From Trogon surrucura (taxonomy: Eukaryota > Chordata > Aves > Trogoniformes > Trogonidae): DNA of 64,000 nucleotides. Under the pieces are notes generated by a model that was not told the origin of the DNA, made no database searches, and worked only from the letters and a program-made list of their open reading frames with translations. The first letter of the stretch is position 1. Each line of letters opens with the position of its first letter. Positions 1 through 11,665 of this stretch are shown here, one piece after another. The DNA lies in NCBI GenBank assembly GCA_020746105.1, contig CM036632.1:7238001-7302000 (forward strand), read 5' to 3'. Made by a program: the position numbers and the translations under genes.

Positions 1-1117
1 CTTCCTCTCTAGGAATGTGATAACTGTTTCAAAGAATTTGCTCTTGAAGATACAAACATCAGCTTTGTCCACTTTTGCAGCTGACACAAAGAAGTCCATA
101 CAATAAAATAGTTCCTTTATTTGCACATGGTTTCCAAGGACTTTGTTCAAAAACAGCTCACAGTACAGTACATGCCATCTGCTCTTCTCCTGTTTGTTAA
201 ATCTGTATTCATTCACTGCATACAGCACCTTTGTTCACCTTCTTGATACCAACAAAGCTAAAGAGGGCTGAACTGACCTCAAAAGGAGGCTACTTTATTA
301 TAAATTTCAAAGCAGGGGTATTCCAAAGGCTATTGCCTAGGGTCACTTCTGATACAAATTCCAGACATTCACATTGACTTTTGCAAGAAATTGCTATTCA
401 TCCAAAGCCAAGTTCAAAAGAAGCATCCTGTTATTTGATACGTATGTTATTTCTAATACAGAAGTCATTATTAAAAGAAATGTACCCAGCAATGCACTAC
501 AGAACAAGAACCAGCATTCTACAGTTTTGCAATTAAAAGGAAAAGGAGTTTTATCTTTTCCAGCAGTTGCCTCTACAGACCGAGCAAAATGGGTATCAGA
601 GGTATGGGGTACCGTGTGCCTAGCAGCTGACCTGCTGCAGAAATGGAGATGAAACCAGAATAAATCCTAGCTGCACTGAGTTCACTTTGCATTGAGCATT
701 TATCAGAATAGTGCTGCTGAAGTAGAGATATCCTCTCCACACACACACATACAACCTCTGCAGAGTCCAGAGCCTCTCCTTAAGGCACTTAACAGATTGC
801 TGCCCCAGGTCCAGGGCAAAACAAAACAACCTTGCTCCAGTGAGCTGTTTCTGATCTGTACTTGAAATACTCTGGCCACGTTTTACAGACATCCATTGCA
901 CTGCACTACAATCCATGAGTAGATCCTGCACCTGTAATAACCATTCCTAGTCCCCTTCAAATTCTTTATTAACACAGACATAATTAAGCTGCTAAAACAT
1001 AAAGACAAAGGCTTCTTTCTCACTTACAAATTTCCCTGAAGTATCTTGCAAAAATTGCTGCCTGCAGAGAACACTACACTTGCTTTTCTTTTTTTTGTTT
1101 TTCTCCTCCACCATCAG
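1..1117. other. Non-coding sequence, nothing recognised
   Basis: No gene, repeat family or RNA gene seen. It contains a CA tract (738-752) and, on the minus strand, AATAAA hexamers near 117, 293 and 964 that could belong to a leftward transcript. Confidence 0.5.
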
Positions 1118-1211
1118 ACTTTAACACTCAAGACATGCAACAATGCCTGGGGCATCATCCCTGACTCTGCGAGTCTCCAGGCAATCTGCAGCCTCTGTGC
1201 TTGTGTTACAG
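1118..1211 (+). other. Candidate internal exon (open frame between good splice sites)
   Basis: A long pyrimidine tract (1081-1109) leads to CCACCATCAG at 1117. The donor TTACAG|GTAAGAG starts at 1212. Of the three frames only one is open through the 94 nt; it begins TLTLKTCNNAWGII and ends ICSLCACVT with one base over. The other two meet stops. I do not recognise the peptide. It may be an exon of a gene continuing left of the window, a lncRNA exon, or chance. Confidence 0.3.
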
Positions 1212-3804
1212 GTAAGAGATGAGCAATAATAAAGGAACTTTACAGTGTAGAACCTGTGGGGATTTTGCAAAGAGATCAAGTAAATAACTTTCATCAGAAG
1301 CTTTAAAAAGAAAAAAAAAAAACCTCCCTACTAAGTTTCATCTCATCAGATTTCAGGCTTGAATAAAATGTTCACAGTGAAACCAAAGCCTCCCGAAAGC
1401 TCATCTGGGTTTGCAGTTTTCCTACAAAGTCATAACTCAGTTGAGACTGGTTGAAAGCCCAAACATATTTGAAAACGCTTTCAAAGGACCCTGAGCTGAT
1501 GGATGAGTTTGGGCCTAAATTCTGGTGAAACTGAGTTATATGTGGTTTGAACTGTTCAAAGATGGTAGTGAAATTGCTTAACACACACATCATGGTACCA
1601 AATATATTTATATGGCTGAAAGGCCTTAAAGGTGGATATTGCTGGTAACATGAGGGTGAACTGTCTGCAACAAGTATTTATTCATATTTTCCTGTTAAAT
1701 ACACTGATTTTTATATTTATTTCAGTGTCACATAACATGTCACAGGTCAGGATCCTATTATTTTAGGTACTGCAAAAGCACCAATACTAATCCCTGTCTC
1801 ACATGATTTTTAATTTCAGTTGTGGAAGAACAGGATGTGGTTTAGAATATGTGATGCTGAACAAGTGGGCATTTCAGTAATTGTCCACTGGGTCACAAAC
1901 TGCAACTGCTATTGTAAACCTGTCCAACAGGGATCAGTGTCTTATAAATGAGAGTGTTTGGGTTTTTTTTTCTTGCATTGAAAAGCTTACAGTATAAGCA
2001 GATATTTTGGTGTGTTTTGCTCTTTTCTCCTTATGAAGCTTCATTAAACATTGTTCTGACTCCCCAATGCAAAAAAAAAAAAACGTTTTAAAAAGTATGT
2101 AAGCAGAATTAATTTTGAAAAAGAAGTGATGATGGCCTGGAGGTCCCTCCTCCCCTCTTTTTGCTTATCTGCCTTGTGACTTTTAAGGAGTGTGAAATCA
2201 AACTTCAACACGACATTGCCTAGTGAATACTGGCTCATCTTTCATAAGATGAATATGCTGACAACAACATAACTTCCCTTGACAGAAATAGGTGTGCAAC
2301 AAATCCCTAGAAATCATATTGCAAATATATCCCTAAGAATCCTTCAGATTTCTTAAAGAAGAGTGGAAGAGATATGCTTAAAATCCCCAAAGTAACGTGT
2401 ATTGTCAGCAAACAGGCTAAACTGCTGCTTCATGGGTAATGCAGGTAAAGTGCCCTTAAAATGACTGTACCAGCAGCAAAAAAGTAGCAATTTTTATGAC
2501 TTATGTCACATCACAGCAAAACAGGTTAGATGATGTATTCTGTGGGGTTGTTTCACATATGACCCTAAAAAAACCACATGTCAAATCATGGATAAGACAA
2601 TTTCTCAGGAAGCAGTACACTCCAGGTAAAGCCAAAATTGAAGTGAAAGGCCATCTTCAGGAAAGAAATATGTGACAGGATGAGATACCTTTTTCGTTCC
2701 TCAGTCAAGCATGCTACTATGTCCATAAAAGGTAAATAAAAAAAAGAATACAAAATAACAGGAGTAATCAAAAGAGTCATCCAAACAGAAAATACCTGTC
2801 CTTTTTCCTCAGTTTGCCTTGGAGTGGAAACAAGCTCAAATCAAATAAAATTTTGTCTGAATAGTACTAAACCATTGTAGATGGCCGTTGTAGATATGGA
2901 AGAGTCTGTGGTTAGACCTGTTAGACCAAAGATTCTGCAATAGGAGCAGGGCAAAGTTTGTAGGAAGTTGGTTCATTTTCATTAGGCAAATTTTGCAGAG
3001 AACAAAGAACAAAATTTGTAAAGAACATACAAGCTTCAGGATACAGGTCTTCTTCAGTGATTCAGATGTCCACCTAACTTTCCCTTTTAGGCCTTAGAGC
3101 ATCATGCCTTTCAACAGCACACTTTGGACCGAGTCGGTACAGTTTAGAGGAATACAAAATCCTTAAAGTTAAAACACTTGACAAGAAATGGTGGCCTTTT
3201 CTTTGTGCTACAATCTAACAAACACCTGAGCTGTTTTAACTACCAAAGCCATGAAAATTAAATTAACTCTTGTTCTAAAAATTAGCATCTCTCTCCATTT
3301 CAGAACAGAAGGCCAATATCCTCTTCTAGTTCTGTGAACCAACAGGTAATTATCTCCCTGCAATCAGAAATGACAAACTCCTTCAGCTGGACACAACTGT
3401 GTTCTCATATAAGGGAATGCAGCATAAATCTAATGTCTGAGAAAAAAAATTTCAACCTAATAAAACACTGAAGAAACAAGGGCTGAAGTTTAAATAAGCG
3501 CTCCTCACTCAGTCATTGCGATATACTGTCATCATTCACTCGAACATGATGATGTGGCCAAGATGAAGCACCATCTTACCAGCAATTACCTCTGTTATAG
3601 GGTCACACCATTTAGAACTTCTTAGTTTCCCACCTTTTAAGGTATCATATTTTAAGACTAGATTTTTAACATGGATAATAGACCTGCACAGGAGCTAAGA
3701 GCCTGAAATTCTTCCTTCACATCCTTTCCACGGGTCAGCAGCCGAGGAGGAGAGGTTGACAGCGGCAGGTGAAAGGCAGACCCTGGATTATATATATCCT
3801 TTCA
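1212..3804. other. Non-coding sequence, nothing recognised
   Basis: AT-rich, with A-runs at 1309-1322 and 2070-2083. Short open frames on the minus strand (1372-1593, 2044-2238, 2586-2780) show no domain or motif. If the candidate terminal exon at 3805 is real, this would be its 3'UTR. Confidence 0.45.
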
Positions 3805-3870
3805 CTAGACATGAAGGGGCACATTCACATTTGGGGCTGTGACAGGACATTCATCATCCTGCTCCTTCTC
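3805..3870 (-). other. Candidate terminal coding exon on the minus strand
   Basis: A very strong acceptor (CTGTCTCTCCTTTCTCCCCAG) ends at 3871. It is followed by 21 codons EKEQDDECPVTAPNV...VPLHV and a TAG stop at 3807-3805. The peptide is acidic then Pro/Val-rich; no family recognised. Downstream, AATAAA signals on the minus strand occur (near 1677, 964, 293 and 117), so a long 3'UTR is possible. I could not find an upstream exon that joins it in frame: the strong donor at 4394 has in-frame stops just before it. Confidence 0.25.
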
Positions 3871-6314
3871 CTGGGGAGAAAGGAGAGACAGTAATTGCTA
3901 GTGAAAGGGGTATCTTGGAGCACAAGGAGCCATACTGCTCAAGGTGCAGTTGACGTGTCCTCTTATTCAAGGTTTGATCTTACCCACAGTATTCACTCTA
4001 GTGCCATTTACCTTCCAGAACGACACAGGTGATTCTTGCTCAAGTGCATAGAAAACTTTATTCTACACCACCAGGGCCTTACAACACTGACATTAGCAAC
4101 AGCATCAGTTGAGGGACACTTGTAAACGCAGTGCTGCTGATCAGCTCAAAGTAAACAAGACCAAATAATTCATATATGATACACACACATGTACGCACAC
4201 AAAGCCCTGTGATTGCAGTGACATATGTATTGGACAGATGTGTTTTGTTTACTCAAAGGAGACGGTAACCCAAGACAGTTATTAAAAACACAGAAGAGCC
4301 AATTATCTTTTTATTACTTTCTATACTAAGGCCTTTTCCATTGTTCTGCCAGGTCTGTTTCAGCTGAATGCACACGGAAACTGAAAATACTTACCTGCTC
4401 CTCAATGCCAAGGTGAATTTAAATCAGAAAACTAATTGCTTTAATTTTTCTGTTATAAACTGTTCGATTTGCTGTAGAGATTACCAGGGTTTTCTGCCAG
4501 CAATGAAGTCCAAAAGGAAATGGTCTGTGTTGTTCCTTACAAGAAAATTGGCTTTAGAAAAATCCTATTTGTTTGCTAGAGTATTAAGGAGAGATGTGGT
4601 TGAAGACGGAGATGTATAGCTTTTGAGATTAAACATTGTGATGAATGAGAGAAAAGCTGAAGGCTATAAAAGATCTCTGTAGGCTATCGCCACTTATTAT
4701 CCAATAATTACCCCAGTAGCTGCCATCTTCATTGCTTCTATGTAGATTCTCTCCTTGCCAACCTTGGTCCCCAAGGAACTGATGTACAATATCCAGCTCT
4801 CTGCTCACAAGTCCTTAACTGCTGGCAACTGCAAGAAACATGAATTACAACCAAAATTCCATATTAAACTACTTTCAAACACCTTAACCACACATAAAAT
4901 ATTTACTGTTTAAGAAATAAATAAGAATTGCTGAAAACAAACCTTTGAAGTGAAATACTCATCTTTTTTAACCTTGGAGTCAGCATTTGATACAGCCTTA
5001 GAAAAATGCACTCGTGTCATGGTGTCTGATTATTTCTTTTAATGTGTTATCATATCTGTATGGAGTGGTGCTGGTTTCAGTTACGAAACGCAGATTCGGA
5101 GCACAGTGTTGCATCTGCTTAAATAGAAGACAAGCATACATGCACAGCACATATAAATAATTTTAGCTCTAGTACTTTGAGAAAGAATTTGAGGTGGCAT
5201 TTGAAGAAAAGCACACATGCCTATAATGCTGCATTCAAACATATGATTTTCACAGCTTTGTAACTTCCTGGAAGTATTTTTTTCCTAAAACATTTTGTTA
5301 CATACCACGTGGAGGATGGTGATCATTAAACTGTGTGTTAAGGAGACTTGCACAGCTCATAGAGCCTATGGATACACATCTCTGAAAGAGTCAGGAGCCC
5401 TAGTGGGATGGTTCCACGGGACACTGAAATAACAAGAGCATTCTCCCTGTTCATCTAGCATACCAGCAACTGAGAGGGGACAATCACACCACTTGGATTG
5501 GCTTTTCTTTAAACCAAACAACACTGGATTCCACCCAGAGAAGCCACTGTTAAACCTGACTCATACTTACTTTTTAGGAGGAGGATTCCCATCAACTTCT
5601 ACAGCAGCGTGCTCCAACGGTTAATCACTTTGGCTGTTAAATAAAACCTGCATCTTGCTTGTAATAAAACTGGACTTAACACCAGTTAACAGAAAGGAAA
5701 ATGGGAGATGGTGCCAAGATACTTGTGAGGGAAACAAACAAGCAAGAGGCAATCTGGCTGCCTTGGCAGAATCTATTTTTCTTATATTAAACCCAGAGAA
5801 TTACAGGTAATTCAGCTGCAGCATTATCTAATTGCAATGGCAAGATGAGGATGGTCTATGAACATGCGTTGTACCAGATATAAGTGGTCATGCTGTTCAG
5901 AAAGAAATGAAAAATGTGAATTGAGTAGGGTCCAGGAAGTCAAGTGCAGGAATAAGTAAGAGCTAGTTTAATGCAAGCTCCAACCTAATGAAAAGACATA
6001 CAACTGGAAGTAATGAAGAGCCTACAGTGGTAGGAACAGAAGGTTACATAGGCACGTAAAAGCACTGCCTGTGTACTTTGCTGAATGTGGGTTCCACAGT
6101 GCTCAGAAACACCAGCAGCAACAAGGTAAATGACAACCCCGATGCCCCAGGCACTCTCAGACCTGTGAGTCACACACATGGGTTGTCACACAGGGATCCT
6201 AAACAGCTCGGTTGGACTTGCAGAAAAAGCAACAATGAAAACAGCAACTGCACATTGTTAACAGACTGGAGAACTATTTTTAGCATCAGTAATCCCTGCT
6301 GACCACCTGCCTAC
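3871..6314. other. Non-coding sequence, nothing recognised
   Basis: Ordinary AT-rich sequence. It has isolated splice-like sites on the minus strand (donors at 4394 and 5570) whose flanking frames are all closed by stops. No repeat copy identified. Confidence 0.5.
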
Positions 6315-6334
6315 ATATTGTCAGCTGACAATAT
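6315..6334. repeat. Perfect 20-bp palindrome centred on an E-box
   Basis: ATATTGTCAGCTGACAATAT is identical to its reverse complement. The centre is the E-box CAGCTG, flanked symmetrically by SOX-type half sites (ATTGT and ACAAT). It may be a dimeric transcription factor site. Such a length is uncommon by chance in 64 kb (expected about 0.06 from 64000 x 4^-10 at equal base use). Confidence 0.6.
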
Positions 6335-6452
6335 TCCACTGCCTCCACAAAAGTGAAGTATCCTGTAGGGAAAAGAGAGAAACAAATACTGGGAATGAAT
6401 AAATGAGTAAACAAATAGACAGGAGAGCTCATAAAACACAGAAACCAAATGC

Positions 6453-7720
6453 ATGCAACAGACAGGGAAGAGAGAACATGAACAGAGAAAGGAACTCATT
6501 GAGAGGCGTTTGCTAGCACAGAGAAAGAAAAATCTGCCAGAAAGAACCAATGTTGAAAAAACAGGAAAACCAGGAGTCATAAAGGATGCCAAAGTAGAGG
6601 CACTATTAAATGAACAGTCTCTATCTACATCCTTGCACAGAGATGCTGTGAGCAGCAAAGGTTTTCAGGACCCTTGAAATAGTTTTACAAGGATAAAGCC
6701 TCTTATAGTTGTTAAAGAAGTGGAACTACCCATTCAGTTTGTTGAAAGAAAAAAAAATAATTTCTCTAACAGTGAGAGGGCCTTAGTGGAAGAATCATGA
6801 AACCACCCGGAAACTCAAAGGAGGGCTTGTTTTGTTACCAAAATAGAGACCTCATTGCCATCTCATCTGAAGAAATAACTGTGGATGACAGGCTAGAGGC
6901 TCACATACAAAGACAGCTTTTAGTTACAGAGGTTTTGAGACTATATTTATACCCCAGGTTTGAGCATCTCTCAGAAAGCTACAGACAGATATGGTCTCAT
7001 TATACTACTGCCAAACAGGAGCACGACAGGAGAGTTACTAACTAGAGTCTAAAACTTAAGTAGGTGCAAAAGACTGCAGGTCTTCAGAGAACAGATGGGG
7101 AGAAAATGACAGGAATAGAAGCACAATTCAGAGTTTAAGTCCCTGTGAAGCTAACAGAAAGACTATTCATTTATTTCAATGGACTTTGGATCAGGCCCCT
7201 CACTTCTGAAGAGCTTTGAAGTTGAAAAGTGTTAGATGAGCACTCAAAATTCCTATCAATAGAAAAATGTGGCTAAGAGATGTATATGAGTGTCTTTTTA
7301 ATTTGCTTGAAAAGGTCAGAAGATCAAGAAGAATGTCAGCTCATAGGAGGTAATTTAATGGGATTTGAAGGGAATGTTTCAGACAAAGTGTGGATAACAC
7401 ATGAAAACGGAGTTGAACATTTCTTAGAAGAGATTGTGCACTATAGACTCATCAGGACTACCTAAGAACTGGTCAAAAAGCAGTTGAAGCTAGACCAGGA
7501 TGTTTTTCTAACTTAGGAATATCCTGAATGTTTGCTACCATATCGCAAATCAGAAAAAAATATTTCATGTAATTTCCTTGCCAGAAATGCTGGCTTAAAA
7601 AATTTTTACTACTATTTCTGCCCTAGCAGTTCCTTGTCATCCCAACATCAGTTGGATGTTATGCAAGCAATTATTTCCCGTGAGAGGTGGAAGCTACAGC
7701 CTGAGGTTTACAAAGCTTAG
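6453..7720 (+). pseudogene. Cluster of same-strand open frames, possibly a decayed coding sequence
   Basis: Four plus-strand open frames follow one another (6453-6677, 6797-7045, 7280-7465, 7532-7720); the last three share one frame. Their composition looks protein-like: a charged first part (KREHEQRKELIERRLLAQRK), then ITVDDRLEAHIQRQLLVTEV, then WITHENGVEHFLEEIVHYRL, and finally SSQHQLDVMQAIISRERWKL before a stop. Several stops and at least one frame change interrupt it, and an old repeat sits at 7145-7200 between two of the pieces. I cannot assign a family. It may be an old retrocopy or gene remnant, or chance. Confidence 0.25.
7145..7200 (+). repeat. Ancient sauropsid interspersed repeat fragment
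   Basis: The stretch with AGAAAGACT, then TTTCAATGGACTTTGGATCA and GGCCC matches a motif (GACTTCAATGGGCTTTGGATCAGGCCC) that I know from many sites in turtle, crocodile and bird genomes. I cannot name the family with certainty. It lies between the open frames at 6797-7045 and 7280-7465. Confidence 0.45.
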
Positions 7721-8941
7721 TATCAGGGTGGCCTCCCTGTAGTCCTTTAGCGGTGTCCTTCATGCCTTATGACCAGTGGAATAATGTACATTCCAATTAG
7801 GTTAGTTATTAAAGAAATACAAGAGAATTTGCAGCTGGAAAGTAGATTAGCATCTTTCAAACTGTACATGCAGTAGGAAGAAGTAGGTATAAATAAATAC
7901 AAATATCTAAATAGCAAACAGCAGTTAATACCTCATGCTCTGGAAGATATGTTTCTCATCTCAGTGAAAGGATACTTATACCTTTACTCTTCAGGAAAAC
8001 TTCAGGTCATAACTGTGTTATACCTACGCTACTTCTTAAAAAGGAAATAGAAATCACTAAGTTTCTGGGTTAGGTAAACCGAATTAGATTCCAGAACAGG
8101 TCAATCCTATCTCACCTACCCCAAACTGGTAAGCCTGCTGATGTCAGCTAATGCATCTTCTTTCTCCCTGTGAACCAGCACGGAGTTCATACACAAGTCA
8201 TGTCAGCTCACAAGCAGTAACTCATTAAGCTAAGGCAAGGCAATCACTTGTGACTGTGCATTGCCTTACAATAAGATGTATTTTGCTATTATAGATAAGC
8301 ATTCAAACACAGAACAACTATTCACCAAAACCAGAATTTATTATTCCTCTGAGTAGTGCCAAAGCTTTCAAGAAGTCTAGTACGCTTGTGAGAACTGGTG
8401 ACACGTCTATATTTCAGTTGTACCACAAATGGTGCTGTAAGCAGACTGAGTTAACAGAACTTAACCAGGTACCTCTTCCGACATAGTGGCCACGTTATAA
8501 CAGACTCCAACTGGTAAAGGCAACTCCGCGTGGAGCTCACTTTATCTCGCCGTTTCACAAAACTCAAATATTCAGCAAAGCAAATCAAGATGGGGAGAAG
8601 GCTACATGTGTAGGAGGGTTTTCAGATTGAAGAACAACTCTACAGGCAAATCTAAGCATTGCTGCTTGTCAAACCTTGCTCCATGGGTGAGCTGCTGCTA
8701 AAAGATTATGTTTACCTCTACACAAATCTCTGCTGAATGTTTCCATATGGTACATACTGAATGAGAAGTGACAAAAGCGATGGGGAACTTGCACAGCACC
8801 TTCTTCAAGGGTCTCTCTGCAGTGTGGCACTAATTGCATACCCTCCAGACACGCTTCATGGGTTTAGAACCATTTTGGGGGGCCTTTTTTTTTAGAGAAA
8901 AAGCAAGCAGTTAGGGCTGCAGTCACACTATGTTTTCATTT

Positions 8942-8970
8942 CAGCTAATTTATCTAAGTTAAATTAGCTG
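8942..8970. repeat. Inverted repeat of homeodomain-type half sites
   Basis: Arms CAGCTAATTT (8942-8951) and AAATTAGCTG (8961-8970) are perfect complements with a 9-nt spacer (ATCTAAGTT). Each arm carries a TAATT core; paired TAATT sites are typical of homeodomain dimers. It could also form a small hairpin in RNA. Confidence 0.5.
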
Positions 8971-11622
8971 TTATGCAGTTGAATAGGAAATAACATTGAC
9001 ACAATAAAAAGTGCAAAATAACTACAGAATGTGGAATGATAAAGGTAGAAAGCAGTTCCTGTGGGTCTGAAATTTCTCATCATTAAAACAAGAGTGAAAT
9101 AGCAACTAATTAAAATCTGTCGGCAAATCACTGAATAGGTAACTTCCCATTGTTTTATTTACCATGTCTGAGTGGAATTTACTGTGGTGGCATTATTCAT
9201 TTATAATTAGCATGCCATACTTACTACACATAAAGCCTTACCAAACATTCTGCCTTTCAAAAGCAGAATAGTTGCTCCTTCGAGGCTAAAAGAGGAAAGA
9301 TGAGGAAAACCAAACTCATCCTGGGGGTGAAATGTGGTTAGCTATGGGTCTGACATTACAAAATGGATGGGGTTTTTTATATAGATTTGTGCTGGAAAGA
9401 TCAAACCTGAAGATAGCACCAGATCTGCAGTACCTTTTCTTGTGAGTGGATATAAGATTGTAACATCCACGCTTTCACTAGCATGTGACTAGAACAGGAG
9501 TGCCTAAGAACATGCAGACAATGGAGTTTGGACACCAAACACCCATAAATATGTCAAATAGGATGAGACCTTGTTTGCCCTCTATTTCTCAGTCCCAGTT
9601 GCAGGGAGGACTGGCAGGAGCTGACCTCTTAAATTTTCAAAGCAGTATCTGCATACCTTCTCTTATATTCACTTCCACTGGAAGTGCTCCCTCTAAGATG
9701 TATCAGATCATCTCACTGATTGGAGTCTGATGAAGTGATCAGAATAGTCTCTTCAAACCTTTAACAGCAGGAAGGGGATAAACGCAAGAGATGCTCAGGT
9801 CCCTCATCAGCCCTCCTATGTGGATGCCAGGTGCACATAAGGAAACATCCGGACAGCACATAAAGCCAAGGGTACAATGTCACAGCTGAAACAAAGCTGT
9901 TTTCCTTGGTATTTGGCACATTTTAAATAAATAGTGACTGCAGCCTCAAAATGGAAAACACTGAGAACTATTTACAATAGATATCCCCCAGAGAGCCTCA
10001 TCTCCTGCTGGTGAAAGGGTAGGAAGTTCAGGCTCAGTAACCAGGCTTTTCTAGCCCTCACTGCTGAGGGAGTCAGCAAGGTTTCCTTCCAATGAGTGCC
10101 AACAAGTACATTAGAGAATGTACTCAGATGAAATATTTCAAAATATTTCCCCTGCATATATACTCATAGCCACAAACAAGTTTCTAAGCACACACCCGGG
10201 TGTTCGCTCCTAATAGTACTTGCCTTCTCATTAAATAACTGCCCACAGCACTGGGCCTCACCACATGCATGGTATATGAATGTGAGCTGGGGACCATGCA
10301 CACTGTTCACAGTTACTATCTCCTCACTTAAAACTTGAAAATAAGCAAAAATAATGCCTTTTACAACCTTAACTTCACCACAGCAATGGAATACCACTGC
10401 TTACATTCAGACAGAGTTTGGATGAGTCTCAGTGGGCTTACTATTTACAGGCAAAATGGCAAAGTTCAGGAGGTTCCTCATCCCCCACACACCTATAATT
10501 ATCCTGTTTTCTGCAGCTTGGTCTGATGAGGGATAAATGTTAGTTCTTTCCAGCAGTTCTATTTTCATCCTAGCATTTTTCAGCAGTAAAATATGTCAAA
10601 ACTGGAAACCATCTGTGTCAAATGACATCTAATTTGTCCTATACAAAGGAGAAGAGAACTTGTTCACCTTTCTCACTTGCTTCTGTACATCTTGTCCTTA
10701 CAAAGGGTCAAGAGCACAGAGCTGTGCTCACTTACAGTAGCTGAGAATCCTGCCCAAAAGATACACTTCGTCACCTCCCTTTTCACCTGAGCATTGAGCC
10801 AAACCTGAGTTGCCACCCACACCCAAGAGAGAAACGGATGCTGGAGACAAGACCCTTTTTTCTTGCAATCCTGTTTTTTTTTTTTCTTTCCTCTTTTAAA
10901 TAAGGAAGGAATAACACTGAATTTTTTTGCAAGAAGAATGTCTCCCATCTTATTTCTCAAAGGCATATTTCCAATGGTGGCAATGCTTGTTCTGACCATC
11001 TCCTCAGCTCTTCTGATTCTGCTTCTTTATCTCAAAATTTGTTCCTCGTTTCCAGCATCCCAATTTCTCAGTTTGTTCTATTAATTCAAGGAAATGCCTC
11101 AATCCAACCAGACTAACTTATTTGCTGTGCTTTACCACTTCATGCTTTTGGCAGTAGCCTCTATTGTTTCAGTCCTCACTAAATAAAGATGTTTTTAACT
11201 GCTCCCTCATTTAGCTTGAATGGAATTTCAGCTGTTACGCCCACTAGTTTGAAAGAGGCTCACAGCAATATTCACATTTATTAGCTGGAACCAATAACAA
11301 ACTAAACACTTGTCATTTTGCATTGCAGCTCTGATCTTATTTCTTTCTTCCTCAAAGAAGCTATTAAAAATAATAATACCCTGATGTTAGAGAGAAAAGT
11401 TCAGTAATAGCTCATGATAGTGATACTTTTATTATAGGAGAGGTTTGAGGTTGGATTTTGGTTTTCATCCCCCTCCCCACACACACACCTTTTCTTATCA
11501 TCACTGAAAGGGTTGCTATCTCCATTGCATTAATTTATTTTTTATTAATTTTTCAGGTGTCTACCAGAATGCATCTAGGATACTGTCAAGACACCAAAGA
11601 AAACTGGCCAAGAAAGAATAAT

Positions 11623-11665
11623 AGGAAAAGAAAAAAAAAAAAAAAAAGAAAAAAAAGGGAAAAAA
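11623..11665 (+). repeat. 43-nt purine (A-rich) tract
   Basis: Runs of A with single G interruptions from 11623 to 11665, followed by CCCCC. Low-complexity. The overlapping open frames (11458-11763 plus, 11561-11749 minus) owe their length to this tract. Confidence 0.8.

Noticed and set aside
4395-4470. Strong minus-strand donor GAGCAG|GTAAGT that might precede the candidate terminal exon at 3870
   Set aside because: In the phase needed to join that exon, a TAA stop lies 7 codons before the donor and no acceptor separates them.
5571-5633. Minus-strand segment with acceptor and donor GTAAGTATG, containing a protein-like run ending GNPPPKK
   Set aside because: All three frames carry a stop between the acceptor and the donor.
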